64,000 bases of DNA, from contig WOUR01000008.1 of assembly GCA_009772935.1 (NCBI GenBank), forward strand, positions 1 to 64,000, written 5' to 3'. The number at the start of each line of letters is the position of its first letter. The first letter of the stretch is position 1. Under the pieces are notes generated by a model. The model did no database searches. It saw only the letters and a program-made list of their open reading frames with translations, and was not told the DNA's origin. A program made the translations under genes and the position numbers. The DNA is from Rhodospirillaceae bacterium (lineage in GTDB: Bacteria; Pseudomonadota; Alphaproteobacteria; Reyranellales; Reyranellaceae). Positions 36,641-43,703 of the stretch are shown piece after piece.

Positions 36641-37237
36641 ATGGCCCGCACGCTGGAATTCTACTTCGACTATGGCAGCCCCTATAGTTACCTGGCCGAC
36701 ACGCAGGTCGAGGCGATCGCGCAGCGCGCCGGCGCCACGCTCGTCCGCAAGCCGATGCTGCTGGGCGGCGTGTTCAAGGCGACCGGCAACCATTCGCCGG
36801 CCGAGCTGCCGCAGAAATCCGCATGGAGCGGCTTCGACATGCCGATGTGGGCCCGCCACTATGGCGTGCCGTTCCAGCGCAATCCGTTCTTTCCGGTGAA
36901 CACGCTGGCGCTGATGCGCGGTGCCGCGGCGGCGCAGATCGACGGCACCTTTGAGCGCTACCACCCGGCGGTCTTCAAGGCGATGTGGGTCGAGGGCCGC
37001 AACCTCAACGACATGAAGGAAGTGGCGGCCGTCTTGTCCGCCGCTGGCCTCGACGTGGAGAAGTTCGGGACCCGCATCCAGGACCAGGACGTCAAGGACC
37101 GTCTCAAGGCCACCACCGAGGAGGCGGTCGCGCGCGGCGTGTTCGGTGCGCCCACCTGCTTCGTGGACAAGATGATGTTCTTCGGCAACGATCGACTCCC
37201 CTTCGTCGAATTGGCTCTCAAGGAAGAACTCAAATGA
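36641..37237 (+). CDS. 2-hydroxychromene-2-carboxylate isomerase-like protein (DsbA/kappa-GST fold)
   Basis: 198-residue thioredoxin-fold protein behind an AAGGAGGA site. FYFDYGSPYSYLAD near residues 6-19 is the N-terminal active-site block of the HCCA isomerase/kappa-GST family, with Ser rather than a CxxC motif. GVFGAPTCFVDKMMFFGNDRL near the C-terminus is the conserved cis-Pro region. HCCA isomerases act in naphthalene-type degradation with glutathione. No such pathway is visible here, so a general GSH-dependent role is as likely. Confidence 0.87.
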   Translation: MARTLEFYFDYGSPYSYLADTQVEAIAQRAGATLVRKPMLLGGVFKATGNHSPAELPQKSAWSGFDMPMWARHYGVPFQRNPFFPVNTLALMRGAAAAQIDGTFERYHPAVFKAMWVEGRNLNDMKEVAAVLSAAGLDVEKFGTRIQDQDVKDRLKATTEEAVARGVFGAPTCFVDKMMFFGNDRLPFVELALKEELK

Positions 37238-37671
37238 AGAAGATCGGTGTCCTCATCGCCGCCGGCATGTTGTTCGCGGCGGCGCCGTCCTTCGCGCAGA
37301 CGGTCGGCACCTGCCCGCGCGGCGGCGGCAGCAACCAGCCCCAGCCGGTCCGCATCCTGTTTGCCCTCAACAGCTCGCAGGTGCCGCCGGCTGAGAAGCC
37401 GGTGATCGCCCAGGCAGTGAAGACCGCGAAGGATCGCCAGGTGTCGGCCATCTGCCTGATCGGCCACACCGACAAGCTGGGCGACAAGGCCTACAATGAG
37501 AAGCTCGCGCGGGCGCGTGCCCAGGCAGTCGCCGCCGAAATGATCCACGACGGCTATCCGGGCAAGAACATCACGATCGTGGCCGACCCCGAAGCCTTCG
37601 GGAACATGAGCTTGGGCAAGGAAAACGCCTCGGAGATCGACCGCAAGGTGACGATCTTCTACGCGCGGTAG
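37234..37671 (+). CDS. small OmpA-like periplasmic/outer-membrane protein
   Basis: 145 residues from the ATG at 37234, which overlaps the upstream stop (ATGA). A signal peptide runs to about PSFAQ (residue 22). The rest is a single OmpA-type domain: PVRILFALNSSQVPPAEKPV, LIGHTDKLGDKAYNEKLARARA and the late SEIDRKVTIFYAR. The domain binds peptidoglycan in relatives. No beta-barrel or lipobox is seen, so it is probably periplasmic. Confidence 0.83.
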   Translation: MKKIGVLIAAGMLFAAAPSFAQTVGTCPRGGGSNQPQPVRILFALNSSQVPPAEKPVIAQAVKTAKDRQVSAICLIGHTDKLGDKAYNEKLARARAQAVAAEMIHDGYPGKNITIVADPEAFGNMSLGKENASEIDRKVTIFYAR

Positions 37672-37676
37672 TCTCG

Positions 37677-37742
37677 ATGGAGCGCGCCATTCCAGTGGCG
37701 CTCTTGTCTTAATCTGAGCGCCACTGGAATGGCGCGCTCCAT
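37677..37742. repeat. palindromic repeat E, copy 1 (perfect 27-bp inverted repeat)
   Basis: Arms at 37677-37703 and 37716-37742 are exact reverse complements (starting ATGGAGCGCGCC) around a 12-nt loop. It lies between the convergent OmpA-like and quinone oxidoreductase genes. A related but less perfect copy occurs at 56194-56271, also between convergent genes. It may serve as a bidirectional terminator or be a mobile palindromic element. Confidence 0.85.
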
Positions 37743-37749
37743 TGACGGG

Positions 37750-38742
37750 TTACGACGCGGAGCTCATCTCGATCGCGACCTTGCCAACGACCTTGCGGTC
37801 CGTCAGGACGCGGAAGGCCTCGGCGGCCTGCTCCATCGGGAAGCGATGCGAGACGTGCGGGCGCATGACGCCCAAGGCCGCGAGCCGCGGCAGTTCCTCG
37901 ACATAGTCGCGGCCCAGTTCCGGCGACAGGCGCAGGATCGTCTCGCCGGCGCGCACGCCCAACACCGACAGGCCCTTGATCAGGATGTGGTTGGACATGA
38001 GCTTGCTCGGCCCGCCCGAGGTGAAACCCACGACCAGCAGGCGCGCGCCATAGGCGGCCGCCCGCACCGACTTCTCCAGCACCTCGCCGCCCACCGGATC
38101 GTAGATCACGTCGCAGCCCTTGCCGTTCGTCATCTCCTTCACCGAAGCGACGAAGTCGCCGGTCCGGTAGTTCACGACCTCGTCGGCGCCGTTCTCCCGC
38201 ACGACGGCGAGGCGGCCATCGTCGCTGCCGGTCGCGATGACACGCGCACCGAGATGCTTGCCCAGCTGCACCGCCGCCAGGCCGACGCCGCCCGAGGCGC
38301 CGTGGACCAGCAGCACGTCGCCCTTCTTCAGCGCGGCGCGATGGACCAGCGAGTGAAAGGCGGTCTGCGCGGCAACGCGAAAGCCCGAGCCCTCGGCGAA
38401 CGACCAGTCGTCCGGCAGGCGCATGAGCTGACCGCTGGCCTTCAGCTTCACGTACTCGGCGAAGGCGCCGGGACGGATGCCGAAGATCACGCGGTCACCC
38501 AGCTTCCAGCTCGTGACATCGGCACCGACCATGTGGATCGTCCCCGCCCCTTCCATGCCGGGCACAAAGGGCAGCTCGGGCTTGTGCTGGTAGCCGCCGG
38601 CCACCATCAGAACGTCGGGGAAGTTGACCGAGCCGGCGCCGACCTTGACGACGATCTCGCCCGGTCCCGCTTCGGGGATCGGACGTTCCTCGATATGGAG
38701 AACAGAGGGATCGCCGAGGCGATCGCAAACCAGTGCGCGCAT
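37750..38742 (-). CDS. NADPH:quinone oxidoreductase family protein (zinc-independent MDR)
   Basis: 330-residue medium-chain dehydrogenase/reductase. N-terminal GroES-like domain: MRALVCDRLGDPSVL, then VNFPDVLMVAGGYQHKPELP and GMEGAGTI. The NADPH-binding HGASGGVGLAAVQLGKHLGA segment lies near residues 148-167. The Cys/Asp/Glu zinc ligands of true alcohol dehydrogenases are absent, matching the quinone-reductase branch. It stops 10 nt before the carbamoyltransferase region. The substrate may be a quinone or enone. Confidence 0.93.
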   Translation of the reverse strand: MRALVCDRLGDPSVLHIEERPIPEAGPGEIVVKVGAGSVNFPDVLMVAGGYQHKPELPFVPGMEGAGTIHMVGADVTSWKLGDRVIFGIRPGAFAEYVKLKASGQLMRLPDDWSFAEGSGFRVAAQTAFHSLVHRAALKKGDVLLVHGASGGVGLAAVQLGKHLGARVIATGSDDGRLAVVRENGADEVVNYRTGDFVASVKEMTNGKGCDVIYDPVGGEVLEKSVRAAAYGARLLVVGFTSGGPSKLMSNHILIKGLSVLGVRAGETILRLSPELGRDYVEELPRLAALGVMRPHVSHRFPMEQAAEAFRVLTDRKVVGKVAIEMSSAS

Positions 38743-38752
38743 GGAAGGCGCG

Positions 38753-40588
38753 CTAGTCGAGCTCGAAGGCGTTCTTGTAGTCGAGCTTCAGCGCCGGATC
38801 CTGGTCTTCCTTGCGCAGCAGGCAGTTGCCGACCACCAGCACCTCGATCTCGCTTCCCATGAAGCAGCGCCACGCATCCTCGGGCGTGCAGACGATCGGC
38901 TCGCCGCGCACGTTGAACGAGGTGTTCACGATCACCGAGCTGCCCGTCTTCGCCTTGAACGCCGAGATCAGGTCGTAGAACGGCTTGTTGGTCTCTTCAT
39001 GCACCGTCTGGATACGGCCTGAATAGTCGACGTGCGTCACGGCCGGAATGTCGGAGCGCGGCACGTTCAGCTTCTCGATGCCGAACAGCTTCTCTTCCTC
39101 GGCGGTCATCTTGCGGCGGCGCGACTCGACGACCGGCGCGACCATCAACATGTAGGGGCTGTCGGTGTGGAACTCGAAGTACTTGTCGACGTCCTCGCGC
39201 AGCACCGCCGGCGCGAAGGGGCGGAACGACTCACGGTACTTCACCTTGAGGTTCAGCGTCTTCTGCATCGAGGGCGAGCGCGCGTCGCCCAGGATCGAGC
39301 GGGCGCCGAGCGAACGCGGACCGAACTCCATGCGGCCCTGCATCCAGCCGACTGCCTTGTCGTCGGCCAGCGCCTGCGCGGTCTGGTCGATCATCTCCTC
39401 ACGGGTGAGGCGCGAGAACCTGGCACCCACGGCCGTGAGGCGCTCGGCGATCTCGTCGTCGGTGAACTCCGGGCCGAGATAGGAGCCGGCCATGCCGTCC
39501 ATGTGGCCGTTCAGCTTGCGCGGCTGGCCGAGAAAACCGTGATAGGCGGCGTAGGCGGCACCGACCGCGCCGCCGGCATCGCCGGCCGCGGGCTGCACCC
39601 AGATTCCGTCGAAGATGTTCTCGCGCAGCAACTTGCCGTTGGCCACGCAATTCAGCGCCACGCCGCCCGCGAGGCAGATGTTCTTGACGCCGGTTTCCTT
39701 CTTCACCGACCGGCCGAGGCGGATCACGATCTCCTCGGTGACGGCCTGGATCGACGCCGCCAGGTCCATGTGATGCTGGGTCAGCATCTCCTCGGGATTG
39801 CGCCGGGCGCCGCCGAACAGCGCGCCGAACTTGTCGTTCGTCATGCGCAGGCCAGTGCAATAGTCGAAGTAGCTCTGGTCGAGGCGGAAGGTGCCGTCTT
39901 CCTTGAGGTCGACGATCTTGTCGAGGATCAGGTTCTTGAACTTGGGCTCGCCGTAGGGCGCGAGGCCCATGACCTTGTACTCGCCCGAGTTGACCTTGAA
40001 GCCCGTGTAATAGGTGAAGGCGGAATAGAGCAGGCCGATCGAGTGCGGGAAGTGGATCTCGCGCAGCATCTCGAGCTTGTTGCCGCTTCCCATCGCGAGC
40101 GACGTCGTCGCCCATTCGCCGACGCCGTCCATGCAGAGCACGGCCGCCTCTTCATAGGGCGAGGGGAAGAAGGCCGAAGCGGCGTGGCTCTGGTGGTGCT
40201 CGCCGAACAGCAGGCGCTTCTGCCAGTCGAAGTCAGGCTCCCACTTCTTCATCTCGTCGCGCAGCAGCGTCTTCTGGAACAGCTTCTCCTTCAGCCACAA
40301 CGGCATGGCCATGCGGAAGGAATTGAAGCCGCGCGGCGCGTAGGCGAGGTAGGTCTCGAGCAGGCGCTCGAACTTCAGGAACGGCTTGTCGTAGAAGGCG
40401 ACGTAGTCGACGTCCTGGAGTTTGATGCCCGCGCGGTCCAGGCAGAACTGGACCGCGTTCTGCGGGAAGCCCGCATCGTGCTTCTTGCGGGTGAAGCGCT
40501 CTTCCTGTGCGGCGCTCACCAGATGGCCGTCCTCGATCAGCGCCGCCGCGCTGTCGTGATAGAAGGCCGATATGCCGAGCACCCGCAT
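38753..40588 (-). CDS. NodU/CmcH-family carbamoyltransferase
   Basis: 611-residue enzyme that transfers a carbamoyl group from carbamoyl phosphate, via carbamoyl-AMP, to a hydroxyl of a sugar or secondary metabolite in known members (NodU, CmcH, TobZ). The N-terminal Kae1-like domain opens with GISAFYHDSAAALI (His11). The HHQSHAASAFF motif lies at 131-141 and LCMDGVGE follows. The C-terminal domain holds MEFGPRSLGARSIL and VNTSFNVRGEPIVC. It heads no biosynthetic cluster here but is followed upstream on the same strand by DUF5989 and SxtJ partners, a recurrent trio. Confidence 0.95.
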   Translation of the reverse strand: MRVLGISAFYHDSAAALIEDGHLVSAAQEERFTRKKHDAGFPQNAVQFCLDRAGIKLQDVDYVAFYDKPFLKFERLLETYLAYAPRGFNSFRMAMPLWLKEKLFQKTLLRDEMKKWEPDFDWQKRLLFGEHHQSHAASAFFPSPYEEAAVLCMDGVGEWATTSLAMGSGNKLEMLREIHFPHSIGLLYSAFTYYTGFKVNSGEYKVMGLAPYGEPKFKNLILDKIVDLKEDGTFRLDQSYFDYCTGLRMTNDKFGALFGGARRNPEEMLTQHHMDLAASIQAVTEEIVIRLGRSVKKETGVKNICLAGGVALNCVANGKLLRENIFDGIWVQPAAGDAGGAVGAAYAAYHGFLGQPRKLNGHMDGMAGSYLGPEFTDDEIAERLTAVGARFSRLTREEMIDQTAQALADDKAVGWMQGRMEFGPRSLGARSILGDARSPSMQKTLNLKVKYRESFRPFAPAVLREDVDKYFEFHTDSPYMLMVAPVVESRRRKMTAEEEKLFGIEKLNVPRSDIPAVTHVDYSGRIQTVHEETNKPFYDLISAFKAKTGSSVIVNTSFNVRGEPIVCTPEDAWRCFMGSEIEVLVVGNCLLRKEDQDPALKLDYKNAFELD

Positions 40589-40603
40589 GGAACGTCCTAC
40601 CCT

Positions 40604-40756
40604 TTAGAAGAGCGTGTAGATGAACGGCGCGATCGCCGAGCCCTTGGTGAGAACGATCAGGCCGCCGAAGATCACCATCATGATCATGATCGGCAGCAGC
40701 CAGAACTTCTTGCGCTCGCGCATGAAGGCCCAGAGTTCAGCGATAATGGAGCCCAT
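40604..40756 (-). CDS. DUF5989-type small membrane protein
   Basis: 50 residues starting MGSIIAELWAFMRERKKFWLLPIM, with a single helix spanning about residues 18-38 and a short tail SAIAPFIYTLF. Such tiny proteins commonly accompany carbamoyltransferase and SxtJ genes. It sits between them, 15 nt upstream of the carbamoyltransferase start and 18 nt after SxtJ. The function is unknown; it may tether the enzyme to the membrane. Confidence 0.85.
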   Translation of the reverse strand: MGSIIAELWAFMRERKKFWLLPIMIMMVIFGGLIVLTKGSAIAPFIYTLF

Positions 40757-40774
40757 GGATCGGTCCTTTCGGAA

Positions 40775-41218
40775 TCAGAACTGGTTTTTCATCGATTGCG
40801 GCGGCGGCCCCGGCGGGCTGCGGTCGATCCAGTAGCTCTTGGCATTCCGATCGAGCTTCAGCCGCAGGAAATCCTTGCCGAAGGCACGCATCACCAGGCC
40901 GATCGGCATGATGGTGACGAAGAACAGGAGGCCCAGGATCAGCGGGTTCATCACCTTGTAGAGGAGCAGGCCGAACTTCAGCCACAGCCGGTTCAGCGGC
41001 CCGAGCGCCTTGGGATAGACGAGGGCCACGACGAGGAAAAGCGCCGCGAGCGGCAGCATCCACTTCCAGGCCGCGCCGTGCTCGGTTCCGTGGTTCCACA
41101 GGTTGATTGCGCTCAGGATTCCGAAAAATCCCGCAAACACGAACCCGAAGCCGCGATCGGAGCCCGCCTTGACGTGCTCCTCGCGGGAAAAGTCCTCATG
41201 AAGCTGGCTGGTCGCCAT
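40775..41218 (-). CDS. SxtJ-family membrane protein
   Basis: 147 residues with three or four hydrophobic segments: about 23-40, 52-66, and a longer pair near 82-112. The tail is basic (RLKLDRNAKSYWIDR). The layout and neighbours match SxtJ, first named from the saxitoxin cluster, where its role is unknown. It is first in the SxtJ-DUF5989-carbamoyltransferase operon. The call leans on context. Confidence 0.82.
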   Translation of the reverse strand: MATSQLHEDFSREEHVKAGSDRGFGFVFAGFFGILSAINLWNHGTEHGAAWKWMLPLAALFLVVALVYPKALGPLNRLWLKFGLLLYKVMNPLILGLLFFVTIMPIGLVMRAFGKDFLRLKLDRNAKSYWIDRSPPGPPPQSMKNQF

Positions 41219-41300
41219 ATACCGAGCGTTCTTCAGTTGATTGGGGCTCTTAACTCTCTGATCCCAAACGCCAAGTCAATCGGCGACCAGCAGAGGGTGG

Positions 41301-41975
41301 CTATTCCGCCGCAACCGAGGCGAAGCGATGGGTCAGCAGCGCCTGGAGCGTCATGCGCCAGACCGCAGCCGCCCGGTCGAAGCTGAGCCCGTCGCGGCGA
41401 CGCAGCACGATCCAGGCGTCGAGGGAGAGGGCCGCGCCGATGGCATCCGCCAGCTCCTCCCGGGCCTGCTCGCCCAGGCTCGCGAACTCCGGGGCAAAAG
41501 CCTCGAAAGTGGACTTGCGCAGCTCCAGCTTGAAGGCATTGCCGCGCTCGATCAGGGCCGGATGGTCGACGAACTGGCCGGCGGCGACGCGCAGCGGGAC
41601 GATCTTGTCGAAGACTTCGGCAAGGCCCTGGACCACGGAGGCCACCCGCTCCGCAAGCGGACGGGAGTCCGAGGCCTGCTGGGGGACCACGATGTCCTCG
41701 CCGATGGCGTCCAGGACTGTTACAAAAAGTGACTCGACGTCGCCGAAATGCTGGAAAACCGAGCGGACGGAGACGTCGGCCCGGCGGGCGACGGCCACCA
41801 CGGTCGGCGCGGTGCTGGTCTCGGCGATCATCACCTTGGCGGCCTCGATGATCTTGCGACGAGTCTCGGCGGCGCGACGATTGCGACCATCCGGACGGGC
41901 TGTCCCGTTCGAGTCCGTTCCTGCTGCCACTACCGCCACTGCGTTGCCGCGCGGCATCACCGCTGCTTCGCTCAT
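41301..41975 (-). CDS. TetR-family transcriptional regulator
   Basis: 224 residues. After a 30-residue low-complexity N-terminus, the HTH runs through RRKIIEAAKVMIAETSTAPT and VVAVARRADVSVRSVFQHFG (about 40-78), the usual TetR DNA-binding unit. The C-terminal ligand domain has no recognised signature. It is divergent from the HAD gene at 42094. The nearest short palindrome in the gap, CGACCGGTCG at 42020-42029, is only a weak operator candidate. Confidence 0.9.
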   Translation of the reverse strand: MSEAAVMPRGNAVAVVAAGTDSNGTARPDGRNRRAAETRRKIIEAAKVMIAETSTAPTVVAVARRADVSVRSVFQHFGDVESLFVTVLDAIGEDIVVPQQASDSRPLAERVASVVQGLAEVFDKIVPLRVAAGQFVDHPALIERGNAFKLELRKSTFEAFAPEFASLGEQAREELADAIGAALSLDAWIVLRRRDGLSFDRAAAVWRMTLQALLTHRFASVAAE

Positions 41976-42093
41976 GTGTAAATTCCTAATCCGGAGTTCA
42001 GGCTTGGATGGTCAACGTCCGACCGGTCGCCTATGGAGGGCGTGAGATAAGGGCCGACTGCGGCAGCAACAAGGTAAAGACGGTCGCACCACC

Positions 42094-42759
42094 ATGAATA
42101 CGAGCCATGCAAAAACCCCGCTCGCCGTCCTCTGGGACTTCGGCGGCGTGATTCTCTCCAGCCCCTTCGACGCCTTCAACCGCTACGAGGCCGAGGCCGG
42201 ACTTCCCAAAGATTTCCTGCGCGGCCTGAATGCGCGCAATCCCGATACCAATGCCTGGGCGAAAATGGAACGAAGCGAGGTTTCCCTCCAGGGCTTCGTC
42301 GACCTGTTCGAGGAGGAGGCCCGCCTCCAGGGGCAGCGCGTCGAGGGCTGGAAGATTTTGCAGGCACTAAGCGGCGACATTCGGCCGCAGATGGTCGAGG
42401 CACTGCGCCGCTGCAGGTCGGCGTTCCGGGTGGCCTGCATCACCAACAACATGAAGGCTGGCGAGGGGCCTGGCATGGCGCGCAGCCCGGAGAAGGCCAG
42501 AGCCGTGGCCGAAATCCTGTCTCTTTTCGAGCATGTCGTCGAATCGAGCAAAGTCGGCCTGCGCAAGCCCGACCCGCGCATCTACCAGCATGCCTGTGAG
42601 CTGCTGGGCGTGACGCCGGACCGCTGCATCTACCTCGACGATCTCGGCATCAACCTGAAGCCGGCGCGCGCCCTGGGCATGCGCACCATCAAGGTCGGCG
42701 ATCCCGAGGTCGCGATCGACGAATTGCAGGCGATGGTGGGCATCCCGCTGCGAGGCTGA
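42094..42759 (+). CDS. HAD-family hydrolase (HAD-IA)
   Basis: 221 residues. Motif I is VLWDFGGVILSS (nucleophile Asp near 16), motif II CITNNMK, motif III with Lys in KVGLRKPDPRIYQHACELLG, and motif IV YLDDLGINLKPARALGM. This subset resembles the HAD domain of epoxide hydrolase-like proteins. The substrate is unknown. RecX starts 5 nt after its stop, so they may share a transcript. Confidence 0.92.
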   Translation: MNTSHAKTPLAVLWDFGGVILSSPFDAFNRYEAEAGLPKDFLRGLNARNPDTNAWAKMERSEVSLQGFVDLFEEEARLQGQRVEGWKILQALSGDIRPQMVEALRRCRSAFRVACITNNMKAGEGPGMARSPEKARAVAEILSLFEHVVESSKVGLRKPDPRIYQHACELLGVTPDRCIYLDDLGINLKPARALGMRTIKVGDPEVAIDELQAMVGIPLRG

Positions 42760-42763
42760 TGCC

Positions 42764-43315
42764 GTGAAGCGGACGGTCTCTCCGATCACGGCGAAATATC
42801 TCCAGAACGCCGCCGTGTTCTATCTCGAGCGGTACGCCAGTTCGGCCGAGGGATTGCGTCGCGTACTGCGCCGGCGGGTGTCCAAGGCCCGGCTGCTCGA
42901 GGCACCGGTGATGGACAATGTCGAGGAGGCGATCGAAGCGGTCGTGCAGAAATTCGTGGCGGCCGGCCTGCTCGACGACAAGGCGTACGCGCAGACCAAG
43001 GCGAGATCCCTGCACCGCCGCGGCGTCTCGGGCCAACTGACACGCCAGCGCCTGCAGGTCGCGGGCGTGGGGCGCGACGACGTCGACAGCGCCCTCGCGG
43101 CGCTCGACGAGGAACTCGGTACCGATCCCGCCCGGCGTGAAATCCAGGCCGCCGTGGCCTTCGCCCGCCGGCGCCGGCTCGGTCCCTTCCGTATGAAGGA
43201 TCGAGAGGAAAAGAAAGTGCGCGACCTTGCCTCGATGGCGCGCGCAGGGTTCGCCTTCGACCTCGCCCGCAAGGTCATCGAGGCGACCGATCCCGATTCT
43301 CTGGACGAAGGCTGA
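42764..43315 (+). CDS. recX: RecX-family regulatory protein
   Basis: 183 residues from a GTG start. RecX binds RecA filaments and limits recombinase activity. The three-helix repeat pattern is seen: AAVFYLERYASSAEGLRRVLRR, then FVAAGLLDDKAYAQTKARSL, then the RRGVSGQLTRQRLQVAGVG block. recA is not in the window, so this is a detached recX, which is common in alphaproteobacteria. A basic C-terminal tail with ARRRRLGPFRM is present. Confidence 0.87.
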   Translation: MKRTVSPITAKYLQNAAVFYLERYASSAEGLRRVLRRRVSKARLLEAPVMDNVEEAIEAVVQKFVAAGLLDDKAYAQTKARSLHRRGVSGQLTRQRLQVAGVGRDDVDSALAALDEELGTDPARREIQAAVAFARRRRLGPFRMKDREEKKVRDLASMARAGFAFDLARKVIEATDPDSLDEG

Positions 43316-43348
43316 CCGGCTCGCCATGTTTCGGCCAGCGAGGCACTC

Positions 43349-43699
43349 ATGACCGTCACGATCTGGCACAATCCACGCTGCAGCAAGTCGCGGCAGACTC
43401 TCGACCTGCTGAAAAGCAAGGGCGTGGAGCCGACGATCCGCGAGTATCTCAAGCAGGCGCCGAGCAAGGCCGAGGTGGAGAAACTCGTCACGATGGTGGG
43501 CGGCGATCCGCGCGAGCTGATCCGCGACGGAGAGGCGGAATTCAAGGCACTCAAGGTCCGGAAGGCGGACCTCACCAAGGCGCAGATCGTGGAGGCGATC
43601 GCCGCGCATCCCGTCCTGCTGCAGCGTCCAATCGTCGTGAAAGGCGCTCACGCGGCGATCGGCCGGCCGCCCGAAGCGGTCCTGTCCCTCCTGAAATGA
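43349..43699 (+). CDS. arsC: arsenate reductase, glutaredoxin-dependent type
   Basis: 116 residues, as in E. coli plasmid ArsC relatives. The catalytic Cys lies in WHNPRCSKSRQTL, and the arginines that bind the oxyanion include the one in HPVLLQRPIVV. It would reduce arsenate to arsenite with glutathione/glutaredoxin. No arsR, arsB or acr3 gene is near, so it may be a housekeeping copy or a general ArsC-like protein. Confidence 0.92.
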   Translation: MTVTIWHNPRCSKSRQTLDLLKSKGVEPTIREYLKQAPSKAEVEKLVTMVGGDPRELIRDGEAEFKALKVRKADLTKAQIVEAIAAHPVLLQRPIVVKGAHAAIGRPPEAVLSLLK

Positions 43700-43703
43700 C
43701 GCC

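Noticed and set aside
39032..41386. A 784-residue plus-strand frame
   Set aside because: Antisense to the carbamoyltransferase and SxtJ genes. It is rich in Arg, His, Glu and Asp as expected for a high-GC shadow and has no family motif.
42020..42029. CGACCGGTCG as TetR operator
   Set aside because: Ten bases of a common GC palindrome are too short to support. No second copy was seen near the gene.
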